A DNA stretch of 64,000 bases from Lachnospiraceae bacterium (GCA_021203305.1 JAJQBK010000007.1:1-64000), one strand, 5' to 3'; counted from the stretch's first letter, positions 1 through 9,559 are shown. Program-made: numbers and translations. The notes: generated by a model from the sequence alone, not told the origin.

Positions 1-2
1 CC

Positions 3-80
3 AACCGGGAGCTGACTGATGATTATGATGTGGAGCCGGTTTCGGACAGTACGTTGCCATATTATGTCGTGTATAAATAA
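3..80 (+). CDS. C-terminal end of an unidentified protein (partial)
   Basis: An open frame enters from the left edge and ends in TAA at 78-80. The 25 visible residues end in STLPYYVVYK and are acidic in their first half. Too little remains to name the family. In other Firmicutes the gene before glyS is often a DNA repair or GTPase gene (recO, era), but nothing visible here proves either. Confidence 0.5.
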   Translation, partial: NRELTDDYDVEPVSDSTLPYYVVYK

Positions 81-90
81 ATCTGTATAA

Positions 91-162
91 TATGATACAA
101 GGGACCAAAGGTCAGAAATCCGTGTATCATACCTTTTTATTACTTTAATTATCTGTATATAT
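91..162. repeat. Interspersed repeat family C, copy 1 (short form)
   Basis: The start (TATGATACAAGGGACCAAAG, then GTCAGAAATC) matches the copy at 61461, and the tail (ATACCTTTTTATTACTTTAA) matches the tail of that copy, so this looks like the long form with its middle deleted. ATGATACA and TGTATCAT form an inverted repeat at 92-99 and 123-130. It lies just upstream of glyS and contains a TATAAT at 86-91. Confidence 0.7.
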
Positions 163-177
163 GAGGAGAAGAATGCT

Positions 178-1566
178 ATGGAAAAAACAATGGACAAGAT
201 TAAGGCCCTCGCGGCGGCCAGAGGTTTCATCTACCCGGGCTCCGATATTTACGGCGGCCTGGCCAACACCTGGGATTACGGCAATCTGGGCGTGGAGCTG
301 AAAAATAACGTAAAGAAGGCCTGGTGGCAGAAATTTGTGCAGGAAAATCCATACAATGTGGGTGTGGACTGCGCGATTCTGATGAATCCCCAGACCTGGG
401 TGGCCAGCGGCCATCTGGGCGGCTTTTCCGATCCTTTGATGGACTGCAAGGAGTGCCATGAGCGCTTCCGCGCCGACCAGCTCATTGAGGATTTCAATAA
501 GGCCAATGGCATTGTGCTGAACGAGAGCCTGGATGGCTGGTCCAATGAGAAGATGAAGGCATATATTGACGAGCACCAGATTCCCTGCCCCAGCTGCGGC
601 AAACATAACTTTACCGATATCCGCCAGTTCAACCTGATGTTCAAGACCTTCCAGGGCGTCACCGAGGACGCCAAGAATACCGTTTATCTGCGTCCGGAGA
701 CGGCTCAGGGCATCTTTGTGAATTTCAAAAATGTGCAGCGCACCAGCCGCAAGAAGATTCCCTTCGGCATTGGCCAGATCGGCAAGTCCTTCCGCAATGA
801 GATCACGCCCGGCAACTTTACCTTCCGCACCAGGGAATTTGAGCAGATGGAGCTGGAGTTCTTCTGCGAGCCGGATACCGACCTGGAATGGTTTGACTAC
901 TGGAGAAGCTTCTGCGTCAACTGGCTGAAATCCCTCGGTCTGAAGGAGGAGGAGCTGCGCGTCAGAGACCATGAGAAGGAGGAGCTGAGCTTCTATTCCA
1001 AGGCTACCACGGACATTGAGTTTCTGTTCCCCTTCGGCTGGGGTGAGCTCTGGGGCATTGCGGACAGGACTGACTATGACCTGAGCTGCCATCAGAGAGT
1101 GTCCGGCCAGGATCTGACCTACTTTGACGATGAAAAGAAGGAGAAATATATCCCCTACGTGATCGAGCCCTCCCTGGGTGCGGACCGCGTGGTGCTGGCC
1201 TTTTTGTGCTCCGCCTATGATGAGGAGGAGCTGGAGGGCGGCGATATGCGCAACATCCTCCATTTCCACCCGGCCATCGCCCCGGTGAAGGTGGGCGTCC
1301 TGCCCCTGTCCAAAAAGCTGGCCGACGGCGCGGAGAAGGTTTACACGCAGCTTTGCAAAAAATACAACTGCGAGTACGACGACCGCGGCAATATCGGTAA
1401 GCGTTACCGCCGCCAGGATGAGATCGGCACGCCCTATTGCGTGACCTACGACTTTGACTCTGAGACCGACGGCTGCGTCACTGTCCGCGACCGCGACACC
1501 ATGGCTCAGGAGCGTGTGGCAATCGCGGATCTGGACGCCTATTTTGCGGAGAAATTCACTTTTTGA
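178..1566 (+). CDS. glyS: Glycyl-tRNA synthetase, single-chain class II type
   Basis: Attaches glycine to tRNA-Gly in the cytoplasm. The 462-residue chain is the compact alpha2 form (also named glyQS) of Firmicutes, archaea and eukaryotes rather than the alpha2beta2 enzyme. Visible signs are the N-terminal [11 protein letters not shown] block, Cys pairs at 90/93 and 137/140 that could bind zinc, class II motif 2 around [20 protein letters not shown] and motif 3 around [14 protein letters not shown]. The anticodon-binding domain fills the last ~110 residues. The ATG follows AGGAGA at good spacing. alaS follows 124 bases later, giving two synthetases in a row. Confidence 0.95.
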   Translation: MEKTMDKIKALAAARGFIYPGSDIYGGLANTWDYGNLGVELKNNVKKAWWQKFVQENPYNVGVDCAILMNPQTWVASGHLGGFSDPLMDCKECHERFRADQLIEDFNKANGIVLNESLDGWSNEKMKAYIDEHQIPCPSCGKHNFTDIRQFNLMFKTFQGVTEDAKNTVYLRPETAQGIFVNFKNVQRTSRKKIPFGIGQIGKSFRNEITPGNFTFRTREFEQMELEFFCEPDTDLEWFDYWRSFCVNWLKSLGLKEEELRVRDHEKEELSFYSKATTDIEFLFPFGWGELWGIADRTDYDLSCHQRVSGQDLTYFDDEKKEKYIPYVIEPSLGADRVVLAFLCSAYDEEELEGGDMRNILHFHPAIAPVKVGVLPLSKKLADGAEKVYTQLCKKYNCEYDDRGNIGKRYRRQDEIGTPYCVTYDFDSETDGCVTVRDRDTMAQERVAIADLDAYFAEKFTF

Positions 1567-1622
1567 CTTATAGAGTGATAAAGACGTTTTTTAAATATAA
1601 GATATAAAAATTGCAGATCAGA

Positions 1623-1646
1623 GCGGTGAGCCATGTGGTTCACCGC
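1623..1646 (+). promoter_or_regulatory. Stem-loop in the alaS leader
   Basis: GCGGTGAGCC (1623-1632) pairs with GGTTCACCGC (1637-1646) around an ATGT loop, with one G-U pair. No T-run follows, so it is not a standard terminator. It sits 30 bases upstream of the alaS ribosome site and could slow transcription or shape the leader RNA. Function unknown. Confidence 0.5.
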
Positions 1647-1690
1647 GACCTATTTGCGATATTATTATATAATTCGGAGGAAAAATAACC

Positions 1691-4348
1691 TTGAAACCCT
1701 ACGGCGTAAACGAACTGAGACGAATGTACCTTGACTTTTTTGAGAGCAAGGGACACCTCAAAATGAAGAGCTTTTCCCTGGTGCCCCATAACGACAACTC
1801 TCTTCTGATCATCAACTCTGGCATGGCCCCCTTAAAGCCCTACTTTACCGGCCAGGAGATTCCCCCCAGGCGCCGGGTGACCACCTGCCAGAAATGTGTG
1901 CGCACCGGCGACATAGAGAATGTGGGCAAGACCGCCCGCCATCTGACCTTTTTTGAGATGCTGGGCAACTTCTCCTTCGGGGATTACTTCAAGCATGAGG
2001 CCATCGCCTGGAGCTGGGAATTCCTGACACAGGTGATAGGCATGGACCCGGAGAGACTCTATCCGTCCATCTATTTTGAGGATGAGGAGGCTTTCAATAT
2101 CTGGACAAAGGAGATCGGCGTGCCGGCGGAGAAGATCACCCGCTTTTACAGAGATGAGGACGGCAAGTGCGATAACTTCTGGGAGCACGGCGCCGGCCCC
2201 TGCGGCCCCTGCTCCGAGATTTACTATGACCGCGGAGAGAAATACGGCTGTGGCAAGCCTACCTGCGGCGTGGGCTGCGACTGTGACCGTTACATGGAGG
2301 TCTGGAATAACGTCTTTACCCAGTTTGACAACGATGGCCATGGCAACTATACCGAGCTGAAGCAGAAAAATATCGACACCGGCATGGGTCTGGAGCGCCT
2401 GGCCGTAGTGGTGCAGGACGTGGATACCGTTTTTGATATCGACACCATGAAAGCCATCCGGGACCGAATCTGTGAGCTGGCACAGACGGAATACGAGACA
2501 GACCCGGTGAAGGATGAGTCTATCCGCCTGATCACCGACCACATTCGTTCCTCCACCTTTATGATTTCCGACGGCATCATGCCCAGCAACGAGGGCAGAG
2601 GCTATGTGCTGCGCCGCCTGATCCGGCGGGCCGCTCGCCATGGCAGGAAGCTGGGCATTCAGGGGCAGTTCCTGGCGGAGCTTTCCAAGACTGTCATCCG
2701 GGAATGTGAGGACGGCTATCCGGAGCTGGCGGAAAAGAAAGAATTCATCTTAAACGTGCTGACCCAGGATGAGGGCAAGTTCAATAAGACCATCGACCAG
2801 GGTCTTTCCATTCTGACCGCCATGGAAAAGAGAATGGCCGATACGAAGGAAAAGCTTTTAAAGGGCGAGGATGCTTTTAAACTGTACGATACGTATGGTT
2901 TCCCGATGGATCTGACCGAGGAGATTATACACGAGAGGGGCTTTGAACTGGATGAGAAGGGCTTTCAGCGGCTGATGCAGCTGCAGAGAGAGACCGCCAG
3001 GGCAGCCAGAAAGACCACCAATTACATGGGCGCGGACGCTACGGTGTATGAGCAGATCAATCCGGCCATTACCTCGCAATTTGTGGGTTACGATCATCTG
3101 GAGTACACATCAAAGGTGCTGGCCCTGACCACGGAGACTGAGGTGGTGGAGGCTGTCAGCGATGGGGAGCAGGCCACCATCATTGTGGCTGAGACGCCTT
3201 TCTATGCTACCATGGGCGGCCAGCAGGCTGACGTGGGACAGATCATCGGGGATGGATTTACCTTTGAGGTGAAGGATACCATAAAGCTTTTGGGCGGCAA
3301 GGTGGGTCATGTGGGCGTGGTTACCTCTGGTATGACCAAGGTGGGCGACACCGTTACCCTGAAGGTGGACGCCGCCAACAGAAGGAATACCTGCAAAAAC
3401 CATTCCGCCACTCATCTGCTGCAGAAGGCTCTCCGCGATACCCTGGGTACCCATGTGGAGCAGGCCGGTTCCTATGTAGACGGCGACAGGCTGCGCTTTG
3501 ACTTTTCCCATTTCTCCGCCATGACCCGTGAGGAGATCAAAAAAGTGGAGCAGGAGGTCAATGAAAAGATCGGTGAGGCCATTCCGGTTGTGACAGAGGT
3601 CCTGACCATCGAGGAGGCCAAAAAGACCGGCGCCATGGCTCTCTTTGGCGAAAAGTACGGAGAGACCGTGCGCGTGGTGGAGATGGGCGATTATTCCAAG
3701 GAATTCTGCGGAGGCACCCATGTGGAGAATACCGCTGTCATCGGCAGCTTCAAAATTATTTCCGAGGGCGGCGTGGCCGCGGGTGTGCGCAGAATCGAGG
3801 CGGTTACCGGTACCGGCGTGCTGAAGTATTATGAGCATCTGGAGGAGATGCTGAACGGCATTACCCAGGTGCTGAAGATCACTCCGGCCGGCGCGGCCGA
3901 CAGAATCCGCCACCTGATGGCTGATTTAAAGACCGCCCAGTCTGAGAATGAATCCCTGAAGGCAAAGGCGGCGCAGGCGTCCCTGGGCAATGTAATGGAT
4001 CAGGTCAGAGAGGTGAAGGGAGTGAAATATATCGCCCAGGCGGTGCCGGGGGTGGATATGCACGGACTCCGCGATCTGGGCGACCAGCTGAAGGAAAAGC
4101 TGGGAGAGGGCGTGATCGTCCTTGCCAGCGAGTTCGAGGGCAAAGTCAATCTGATTGCCATGGCCACGGACGGCGCCATGAAGTCCGGAGCCCACGCGGG
4201 GAACCTGATTAAGGGTATCGCGGCTCTGGTGGGCGGCGGAGGAGGCGGCAGGCCCAACATGGCGCAGGCCGGTGGCAAAAATCCGGCGGGGATTCCCCAG
4301 GCCATGGAGGCTGTCGAAGGGCTTCTGGGCAAGCAGATCAAAGAATGA
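1691..4348 (+). CDS. alaS: Alanyl-tRNA synthetase
   Basis: Attaches alanine to tRNA-Ala and edits mischarged Ser/Gly-tRNA. The 885 residues have the normal order: class II catalytic core (MKPYGVNELR to about 400), the editing domain with HxxxH at 571-575 and the CGGTH block at 673-677, and the C-terminal DHHA1 domain with its Gly-rich segment near 850. The start is a TTG at 1691, seven bases after GGAGG, and family members begin at this same residue. The next ATG would remove the conserved N-terminus. A strong terminator follows at 4434. Confidence 0.96.
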   Translation: MKPYGVNELRRMYLDFFESKGHLKMKSFSLVPHNDNSLLIINSGMAPLKPYFTGQEIPPRRRVTTCQKCVRTGDIENVGKTARHLTFFEMLGNFSFGDYFKHEAIAWSWEFLTQVIGMDPERLYPSIYFEDEEAFNIWTKEIGVPAEKITRFYRDEDGKCDNFWEHGAGPCGPCSEIYYDRGEKYGCGKPTCGVGCDCDRYMEVWNNVFTQFDNDGHGNYTELKQKNIDTGMGLERLAVVVQDVDTVFDIDTMKAIRDRICELAQTEYETDPVKDESIRLITDHIRSSTFMISDGIMPSNEGRGYVLRRLIRRAARHGRKLGIQGQFLAELSKTVIRECEDGYPELAEKKEFILNVLTQDEGKFNKTIDQGLSILTAMEKRMADTKEKLLKGEDAFKLYDTYGFPMDLTEEIIHERGFELDEKGFQRLMQLQRETARAARKTTNYMGADATVYEQINPAITSQFVGYDHLEYTSKVLALTTETEVVEAVSDGEQATIIVAETPFYATMGGQQADVGQIIGDGFTFEVKDTIKLLGGKVGHVGVVTSGMTKVGDTVTLKVDAANRRNTCKNHSATHLLQKALRDTLGTHVEQAGSYVDGDRLRFDFSHFSAMTREEIKKVEQEVNEKIGEAIPVVTEVLTIEEAKKTGAMALFGEKYGETVRVVEMGDYSKEFCGGTHVENTAVIGSFKIISEGGVAAGVRRIEAVTGTGVLKYYEHLEEMLNGITQVLKITPAGAADRIRHLMADLKTAQSENESLKAKAAQASLGNVMDQVREVKGVKYIAQAVPGVDMHGLRDLGDQLKEKLGEGVIVLASEFEGKVNLIAMATDGAMKSGAHAGNLIKGIAALVGGGGGGRPNMAQAGGKNPAGIPQAMEAVEGLLGKQIKE

Positions 4349-4433
4349 GATGATCTCACAGCTCACGGGGACTGAGCGGATTACAGAGCCCAGACATCTT
4401 TGAGATCGAAAGAATCGAAAAAATTATACAGTT

Positions 4434-4485
4434 TAAAAGAGGATATCTCAACAGCTTTTAACAAGTTCTGAGATATCCTCTTTTT
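4434..4485 (+). terminator. Intrinsic terminator of alaS
   Basis: AAGAGGATATCTCA pairs with TGAGATATCCTCTT around an ~18-base loop and ends in TTTTT. This is a strong rho-independent terminator just after alaS. Confidence 0.85.
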
Positions 4486-4501
4486 ACATATTTACATATA
4501 G

Positions 4502-4543
4502 AACGGGATAATAGCCGCAAAAGCTGAGACTGTTATCCCGTTT
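4502..4543. terminator. Hairpin between convergent alaS and DUF3048 gene
   Basis: AACGGGATAA (4502-4511) pairs perfectly with TTATCCCGTT (4533-4542). It lies about 60 bases past the stop of the minus-strand lipoprotein gene and probably ends that transcript. T-rich sequence after the stem is weak on both strands. Confidence 0.55.
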
Positions 4544-4600
4544 ATTGTCTGTTACATTGTTTGTCAATCTGTGGAGTATGGAATGCGTTCAGGTTCGTGC

Positions 4601-5725
4601 TTACTCCAGCACCAGCTCATCCCATCTGCTCTCAGATACCAGAGCGATATAGGTCTTGCCGGTATTTAAGGTGATTTCATTGCCGTCCATATCATAGTAT
4701 TTGGTCTGCTCGTAATCCCAGCCCTTGCTCCAGGTGATCGGGATGGCGCTGCCTCCGGTGATATAGTAGCCCTCACCGGACTCATTGAGGATATTGAACT
4801 GCATGTAGCCGTTCTCATCATACTGGGTCACGCTGGCGCACTGCAGAATGACGTTGGTAAAGGCAAGCTGGGCGCTGTCGTTGGCTAGGTCAACGTGAGC
4901 CTTCCCATACTCTGAGTACAGGTATGTACCGCTTTCCTCATCATAATCAAGCTGGGAGGAGTTGTGCGGGAAGGGAAGGTCCACCAGTGTGCAGGCGATG
5001 GAATCACTCTCCGCGGACAAATCTACCGGATTCGTCTCATCAGCGAACTGGAACGGCGCTCCCTGATACCATTCGTTATATTCTGAGCTGATGCCGGCGG
5101 AGCTTAAACGGCTCTCAATCTCCCCGGTGGTCACGTATTCGGTGAATTCGTAGGCCTTGCCGTTGGCAATACGGGAGAAGCCGCCGCTCAGGTGATCCAC
5201 CCAGGCGTTGGTCAGGTAAGCGTCAATGTAGAAGGGACCGCCGTCATGAATGAGAATCGCGTTGTATTCAGGCGCGATCATCAGGTTGGTGGGGCGGGTG
5301 CTGCGGATGCTGCCAAATTGGGTGATGCTTCCCCAGTCCTTGACGATGCACATAAAGCGGGTGATCTCCCCGTTGGCCGTGCTGTTCATCATCTCATAAA
5401 CGATGTCGGCCTGAGTCAGACCGTAGTGATCCAGAGCAGTGGATTCATTGTCCACCATGATGGCTACCGGACGCTGATTTTGCAGAGATTCATCGATCCA
5501 TTCGTTGGTCAGCTCACTGCGGTACATTCCCTCGCGGCTTTCCTCCTCGACAACCTCCTCTGTTTCCTGCGCCTCCTCTGTTGTGCTTTCGGTTTCCTCG
5601 TTCAGCTCCTCGGTGAGATCCACAGTCGCAACCCGGGTTTCCTCCTCAGAGGAGCTTCCGCACCCGATCATCAGGCCGCAGGCTAAGGCTGCGGAAAGCA
5701 GAAGCAGCAATGGTTTCTTTTTCAT
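4601..5725 (-). CDS. DUF3048 (YerB-like) lipoprotein
   Basis: Exported, lipid-anchored protein of 374 residues; the family function is unknown (Bacillus YerB is a member). It opens with MKKKPLLLLL, a hydrophobic stretch and LMIGC, so Cys22 is the likely lipidation site. An acidic Glu/Thr linker (about 25-65) is followed by the DUF3048 N-terminal domain with RPVAIMVDN, ADIVYEM, GEITRFM and GSIRSTRPTN, then a second DUF3048 domain. The ATG at 5725 was chosen because AAGGAGT lies just upstream and the signal peptide starts there; longer in-frame extensions lack both. It has its own promoter at 5769-5797. Confidence 0.88.
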   Translation of the reverse strand: MKKKPLLLLLSAALACGLMIGCGSSSEEETRVATVDLTEELNEETESTTEEAQETEEVVEEESREGMYRSELTNEWIDESLQNQRPVAIMVDNESTALDHYGLTQADIVYEMMNSTANGEITRFMCIVKDWGSITQFGSIRSTRPTNLMIAPEYNAILIHDGGPFYIDAYLTNAWVDHLSGGFSRIANGKAYEFTEYVTTGEIESRLSSAGISSEYNEWYQGAPFQFADETNPVDLSAESDSIACTLVDLPFPHNSSQLDYDEESGTYLYSEYGKAHVDLANDSAQLAFTNVILQCASVTQYDENGYMQFNILNESGEGYYITGGSAIPITWSKGWDYEQTKYYDMDGNEITLNTGKTYIALVSESRWDELVLE

Positions 5726-5768
5726 CTTGGGTACTCCTTTTTTTATGGAAAATAAATGTTCATTCATG

Positions 5769-5797
5769 ATGATACCAGCACTTCGCGGGAATTGCAA
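5769..5797 (-). promoter_or_regulatory. SigA-type promoter of the DUF3048 gene
   Basis: On the minus strand TTGCAA (5792-5797), a 17-base spacer and TATCAT (5769-5774). Correctly placed about 45 bases before the chosen start. Confidence 0.7.
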
Positions 5798-5844
5798 GTG
5801 GTAAATAAAAGGTAAATAAAATCTTAAGCTTTCCTGCTTTTGGC

Positions 5845-5915
5845 ACATTTAGCATTTGGCAGTTTTGGCATTTGGCATTTTTTGCCGGGAATTTGCCGGG
5901 ATTTTTGCCGAGATT
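5845..5915. repeat. Low-complexity TTTGGCA/TTTGCCGGG repeats
   Basis: Short degenerate units: three of the type TTTGGCA, then three of the type TTTGCCGGGA. They lie between the divergent promoters of the lipoprotein gene and rpsU. No protein or known operator is apparent. Confidence 0.5.
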
Positions 5916-5929
5916 TTTGAAAATTTATC

Positions 5930-5957
5930 TTGACGTTGCGGCTTTTTATGATATAAT
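5930..5957 (+). promoter_or_regulatory. SigA-type promoter of rpsU
   Basis: TTGACG (5930-5935), 16-base spacer, TATAAT (5952-5957), upstream of rpsU. Confidence 0.75.
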
Positions 5958-6040
5958 TACTTTTGTGGTCATGAATCGTGAGCATAATAACCCGTATCAG
6001 TCATTATTGCTTGAAGGGACTGAAGGGAGGTCAGGTGTAG

Positions 6041-6217
6041 ATGTCTAGCATAATTGTCAAAGAGAATGAAACTTTGGACAGTGCTCTGCGTCGCTTCAAG
6101 AGAAGCTGCGCAAAGGCGGGGATTCAGCAGGAGATCCGCAAGCGCGAGCATTATGAGAAGCCGTCCGTAAAGCGCAAGAAGAAGTCCGAAGCTGCCAGAA
6201 AGCGCAAATATAATTAA
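6041..6217 (+). CDS. rpsU: 30S ribosomal protein S21
   Basis: A 58-residue, very basic protein of the small ribosomal subunit, where S21 helps translation initiation. It begins [20 protein letters not shown] and ends in the Lys/Arg-rich tail ESAARKR-like [13 protein letters not shown], as in Firmicutes S21. A GGGAGG ribosome site lies ahead of the ATG, with a promoter at 5930 and a terminator at 6230, so it is a single-gene unit. Confidence 0.95.
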   Translation: MSSIIVKENETLDSALRRFKRSCAKAGIQQEIRKREHYEKPSVKRKKKSEAARKRKYN

Positions 6218-6229
6218 ACAAGGTGCAGA

Positions 6230-6261
6230 CCCCGCCGATGTGACATTGGCGGGGCCTTTTT
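6230..6261 (+). terminator. Intrinsic terminator of rpsU
   Basis: CCCCGCCGAT pairs with ATTGGCGGGG (10-bp stem with one G-T and one mismatch) followed by CCTTTTT. Confidence 0.88.
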
Positions 6262-6412
6262 CTGCTGTCAGGATATAAGAAACCATGTATTGTCCACATC
6301 GGTTTTTCTGCCTGTGAGAGCAATATTCTTCGAAATTACTCTGGATGAGCCAGCGGATTTGGAGTACAATAAAATCAGCTAAATATCAAGAGTAGAAAGG
6401 ACTTAATATCTC

Positions 6413-8509
6413 ATGCAAAAAGTAATGCTTTGCGACGAAGACTTCAGCGCATTTCCAATCGGGGAATTCCCCTATGATAAAGATCACTCCGCCATGGGAG
6501 AATACCAGTATGTTGAGGGAGGATGCCGGCGCAGCGGATGGCTGGATCAGGTATACAACCACACATACAGAGGAGCCGGGCCGACATGGATTATTACTGA
6601 AAAAAACGGGAAGCATTATATGGAAAGCATGCGGATTGAAAAAGGGCGTCCGCACAGAATGTTTCCTACCCTGGAAACCGGTGATAAATTCTGGCGGGAT
6701 TACACTGTCAGTGTGGTAATCAGAAGATTTTCCCAGAAAGGGATGGCAGGACTCGTATTTAATCTGAATCACAGCTGTGACACTCTTGTATTTTATCTGG
6801 AAGGCCATGACAGAGTCTGCGTATCATACCGCCATAAAGAAGAAGTCATCATTCTGAGGCAGGCGGACTATGCGCATAATTGTGATGATGAATACACTTT
6901 ATGTGTGGAGCTTGAGGGAGAAACGGCAGTTTTTTCGGTTAATGGGATGCGGATTTTTGAGTTCAGTGATCCGTTATTCTCAAGAGGAGGAAAGGCGGGG
7001 ATTTCCGCTGATTGTCCGACAGCGTTTACAGATTTTACAGTCAGCGTGACTGAAAATACTGCCTGCGCGATTGAAAATGCGAAAAACAGTTTTTATGAAC
7101 TGGAAAGAAAAGAGATACAAAAGCATCCCAAAATGAAGCTCTGGAAAAAGATAGACCTCCGGAATTTCGGAACCAGCAGACAGATCCGCTTTGGACACTT
7201 AAAGGGCGGCAGCGAGTGGCATGTAGTCCTTGCGCAGATGCAGCGAAGAGTCAACGGTGACGCTTATGGATTTATTTCCTGCCTGACAGCCATTGACCTG
7301 GATGGGAATATTCTCTGGCAAATTGGAGAGCCCAGCTTACAAAGTGAGGAATTGGGAAAGGTATCCGCAGATATGGCCCTGCAGGTCTATGATATTGATC
7401 ACGATGGCAAAGATGAAGTAATCGTAGGCATGGATTTTGAAATCAGAATTCTGGAAGGGGAAACCGGGAAAATAAAAAAATCCGTGAAAACACCATTCTC
7501 GGACGATGATGACAGCACGCTTCTCGGCGTTCCCTATGGAATATACGCTTTTGAGAGAATCAATCCGGATGGAATCCGGATCTGCAATTTCAGGGGAAAG
7601 GATCAGCCCTCCGATATTCTGATAAAAGACCGCTATTGCAGAGTTTACGCGCTTGATTCGGATCTGAATTTGATGTGGAAATATAAAAGTCCGACGAATA
7701 CCGGCCATTGCCCACTGCCGGTTGATGTCGATGGAGACGGTAAGGATGAGGTGCTGGTTGGTTACCGTCTGCTCGACAGTGATGGAACGGAACTGTGGCA
7801 CTATCCTGTAGATAAGGATCACACGGATGAAATTATAGCGGGGAAATGGATCGCCGGCAGTGACGAGGGGCACTTTGCCTGTGTATCCGGTTCACAGGGA
7901 TTTTTCATCGGCGATTTTTATGGAAATATTGTTGCCAGAGATTACATTGGGCATGCGCAAAGGATTTCCATTGGAAATTATTGCCCTGAAAGAGGCGGGC
8001 TTGAAATAGCTGTAAGTAATTTCTGGGGACATCAGGGCGACATTTTCTTCTACGATTCCCATGGGAAACAGATTTGGGAAATACAGAATGAAATGAATGG
8101 AAATATTCTGGCGCCGGTCAACTGGGATGGCAATGGCGCGGAGCTGATCCTCACAAACGCGGATGCCAAACGCGGCGGTTTGATGAACGGAGCAGGTATC
8201 CGCGCGGTAGAATTCCCTGACGACGGACATCCCGTACTTTGCTGTGAAAGCATTGATCTGACGGGGGATGACAGAGATGAACTCATAGTATGGGATTATC
8301 ATTCCATGTACATATATACGCAGGAGGATAATCCAAAGGAAACGGCGTATCATCCTGTCCAGTTCCCGGTTTACAATGCTTCCAATTATCGTGGAGAGTA
8401 TTCTTACCCGGATCCATCATATCTGGATTTTCACGCGGATAAGGAAAAAATGAAAGCGTCAGCCCCGGTAAAACTCCACAATTCTGTCCAGCCTTGCCGT
8501 CATATTTAA
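6413..8509 (+). CDS. FG-GAP/VCBS-repeat protein resembling PL11 rhamnogalacturonan lyases
   Basis: A 698-residue protein without signal peptide or membrane segment, so probably cytoplasmic. Residues 1-220 look like a beta-sandwich (sugar-binding/LamG-like). From about 230 on there is a beta-propeller with calcium-loop motifs DIDHDGKDE (327), DVDGDGKDE (438), NWDGNGAE (570) and DLTGDDRDE (615). The C-terminal VEFPDDGHP, DDRDELIVWD and YNASNYRGE blocks recall rhamnogalacturonan lyases of family PL11, but lyase activity is not shown. The gene is visibly AT-richer than its neighbours, suggesting transfer. Its last 16 codons run antisense through the end of aroC (8459-8509), so the tail is probably accidental. 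Confidence 0.6.
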   Translation: MQKVMLCDEDFSAFPIGEFPYDKDHSAMGEYQYVEGGCRRSGWLDQVYNHTYRGAGPTWIITEKNGKHYMESMRIEKGRPHRMFPTLETGDKFWRDYTVSVVIRRFSQKGMAGLVFNLNHSCDTLVFYLEGHDRVCVSYRHKEEVIILRQADYAHNCDDEYTLCVELEGETAVFSVNGMRIFEFSDPLFSRGGKAGISADCPTAFTDFTVSVTENTACAIENAKNSFYELERKEIQKHPKMKLWKKIDLRNFGTSRQIRFGHLKGGSEWHVVLAQMQRRVNGDAYGFISCLTAIDLDGNILWQIGEPSLQSEELGKVSADMALQVYDIDHDGKDEVIVGMDFEIRILEGETGKIKKSVKTPFSDDDDSTLLGVPYGIYAFERINPDGIRICNFRGKDQPSDILIKDRYCRVYALDSDLNLMWKYKSPTNTGHCPLPVDVDGDGKDEVLVGYRLLDSDGTELWHYPVDKDHTDEIIAGKWIAGSDEGHFACVSGSQGFFIGDFYGNIVARDYIGHAQRISIGNYCPERGGLEIAVSNFWGHQGDIFFYDSHGKQIWEIQNEMNGNILAPVNWDGNGAELILTNADAKRGGLMNGAGIRAVEFPDDGHPVLCCESIDLTGDDRDELIVWDYHSMYIYTQEDNPKETAYHPVQFPVYNASNYRGEYSYPDPSYLDFHADKEKMKASAPVKLHNSVQPCRHI

Positions 8510-9559
8510 CAGCAGGGCGTCCAGCACGGTCATGGCCGTCATGGCTTCCATCACCACCACCGCCCGCGGTACGATGATGGGGTCGTGGCGGCCTTTGATG
8601 GTAATTTCGGTATTTTCTCCGTTCTGATTGACGGTATGCTGCGTCTGAAAGATGGAGGGCGTGGGTTTGACGTAAGCGCGGATCACCACCGGCGCGCCGT
8701 CGCTTAAGCCGCCCAGGGTGCCGCCGGAGTGGTTGGTGGCCTTGTGAACGCCGTTTTCGTCGGCGAAAAAGGCGTCGTTATTCTCAGAGCCCAGGCTTTC
8801 GGACACATGGACGCCGTCGCCGATCTCCACGGCCTTCACGGCGCCGATGCTCATGACGGCTTTGGCCAGGTTGGCGTCCAGCTTCTCAAACACCGGGTCG
8901 CCCACGCCGGCGGGCAGGCCGGCCACGATGCATTCCATGACGCCGCCCATGGAATCACAATTCTCCCGGGCAGTCTTCAGACAGGCGAGAGCCCTTTCGT
9001 TCGCGGCATTGTCCGGCATGGCTGTAGGATTCCGCAAAATGGCGGCCCTGTCAAAATTCGCGGGGTCAATCTGGACAGGCCCGATGGCCGTGGTGTAGGC
9101 GTATACATCGATTCCCATTTCTTTTAAAATTTTGGAGGCGATGGCGCCGCCGGCGACCCTGCCGATGGTTTCTCTGCCGGAGGAGCGGCCGCCGCCCCGA
9201 TAATCCCGGAAGCCGTATTTCTCATCATAGGTGTAATCCGCGTGTCCGGGCCGATAGCAGTCCGCGATCTGAGAGTAGTCCCGGCTTTGCTGGGAGGTGT
9301 TTCTCACCAGCATGGACAGGGAGGTGCCGGTGGTTTTTCCCTCAAACACGCCGGAGAGGATTTCCACCTGGTCCGCCTCCTTTCTGGGGGTGGAGATGTC
9401 GCTTTGTCCGGGCTTCCGCCTGTCCAGGAAGCTCTGAATATCCTCCTCGCACAGCGCAAGGCCGGCCGGCACGCCGTCCGCCACCACGCCAAGCGCCTTC
9501 CCGTGGCTCTCCCCCCAGGTCGTGATTCTGAATATATTTCCAAATGAATTTCCCGCCAT
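8459..9559 (-). CDS. aroC: Chorismate synthase
   Basis: Makes chorismate from EPSP with reduced FMN, the last shared step of aromatic amino acid synthesis. The 366 residues match the usual length. Visible family blocks are FRITTWGESHGKALG at the N-terminus, DYRGGGRSSGRETIGRVAGG, SGGTLGG and the C-terminal DPIIVPRAVVVMEAM. The ATG at 9559 has GGGAGGA eight bases upstream. The gene stands alone with a strong promoter at 9638. Its 3' end overlaps the convergent FG-GAP gene by 51 bases. Confidence 0.96.
   Translation of the reverse strand: MAGNSFGNIFRITTWGESHGKALGVVADGVPAGLALCEEDIQSFLDRRKPGQSDISTPRKEADQVEILSGVFEGKTTGTSLSMLVRNTSQQSRDYSQIADCYRPGHADYTYDEKYGFRDYRGGGRSSGRETIGRVAGGAIASKILKEMGIDVYAYTTAIGPVQIDPANFDRAAILRNPTAMPDNAANERALACLKTARENCDSMGGVMECIVAGLPAGVGDPVFEKLDANLAKAVMSIGAVKAVEIGDGVHVSESLGSENNDAFFADENGVHKATNHSGGTLGGLSDGAPVVIRAYVKPTPSIFQTQHTVNQNGENTEITIKGRHDPIIVPRAVVVMEAMTAMTVLDALLLNMTARLDRIVEFYRG

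Noticed and set aside
145-1269. Long minus-strand frame opposite glyS
   Set aside because: Antisense shadow of a GC-rich gene; no ribosome site, no family features. The same applies to the long frames opposite alaS, smc, pncB and others.
1620-1690. T-box riboswitch upstream of alaS
   Set aside because: GTGGTTCACCGCG recalls the T-box core GGGTGGNACCGCG, but the spacing differs, the leader is only about 120 bases, and no specifier stem or terminator is visible.
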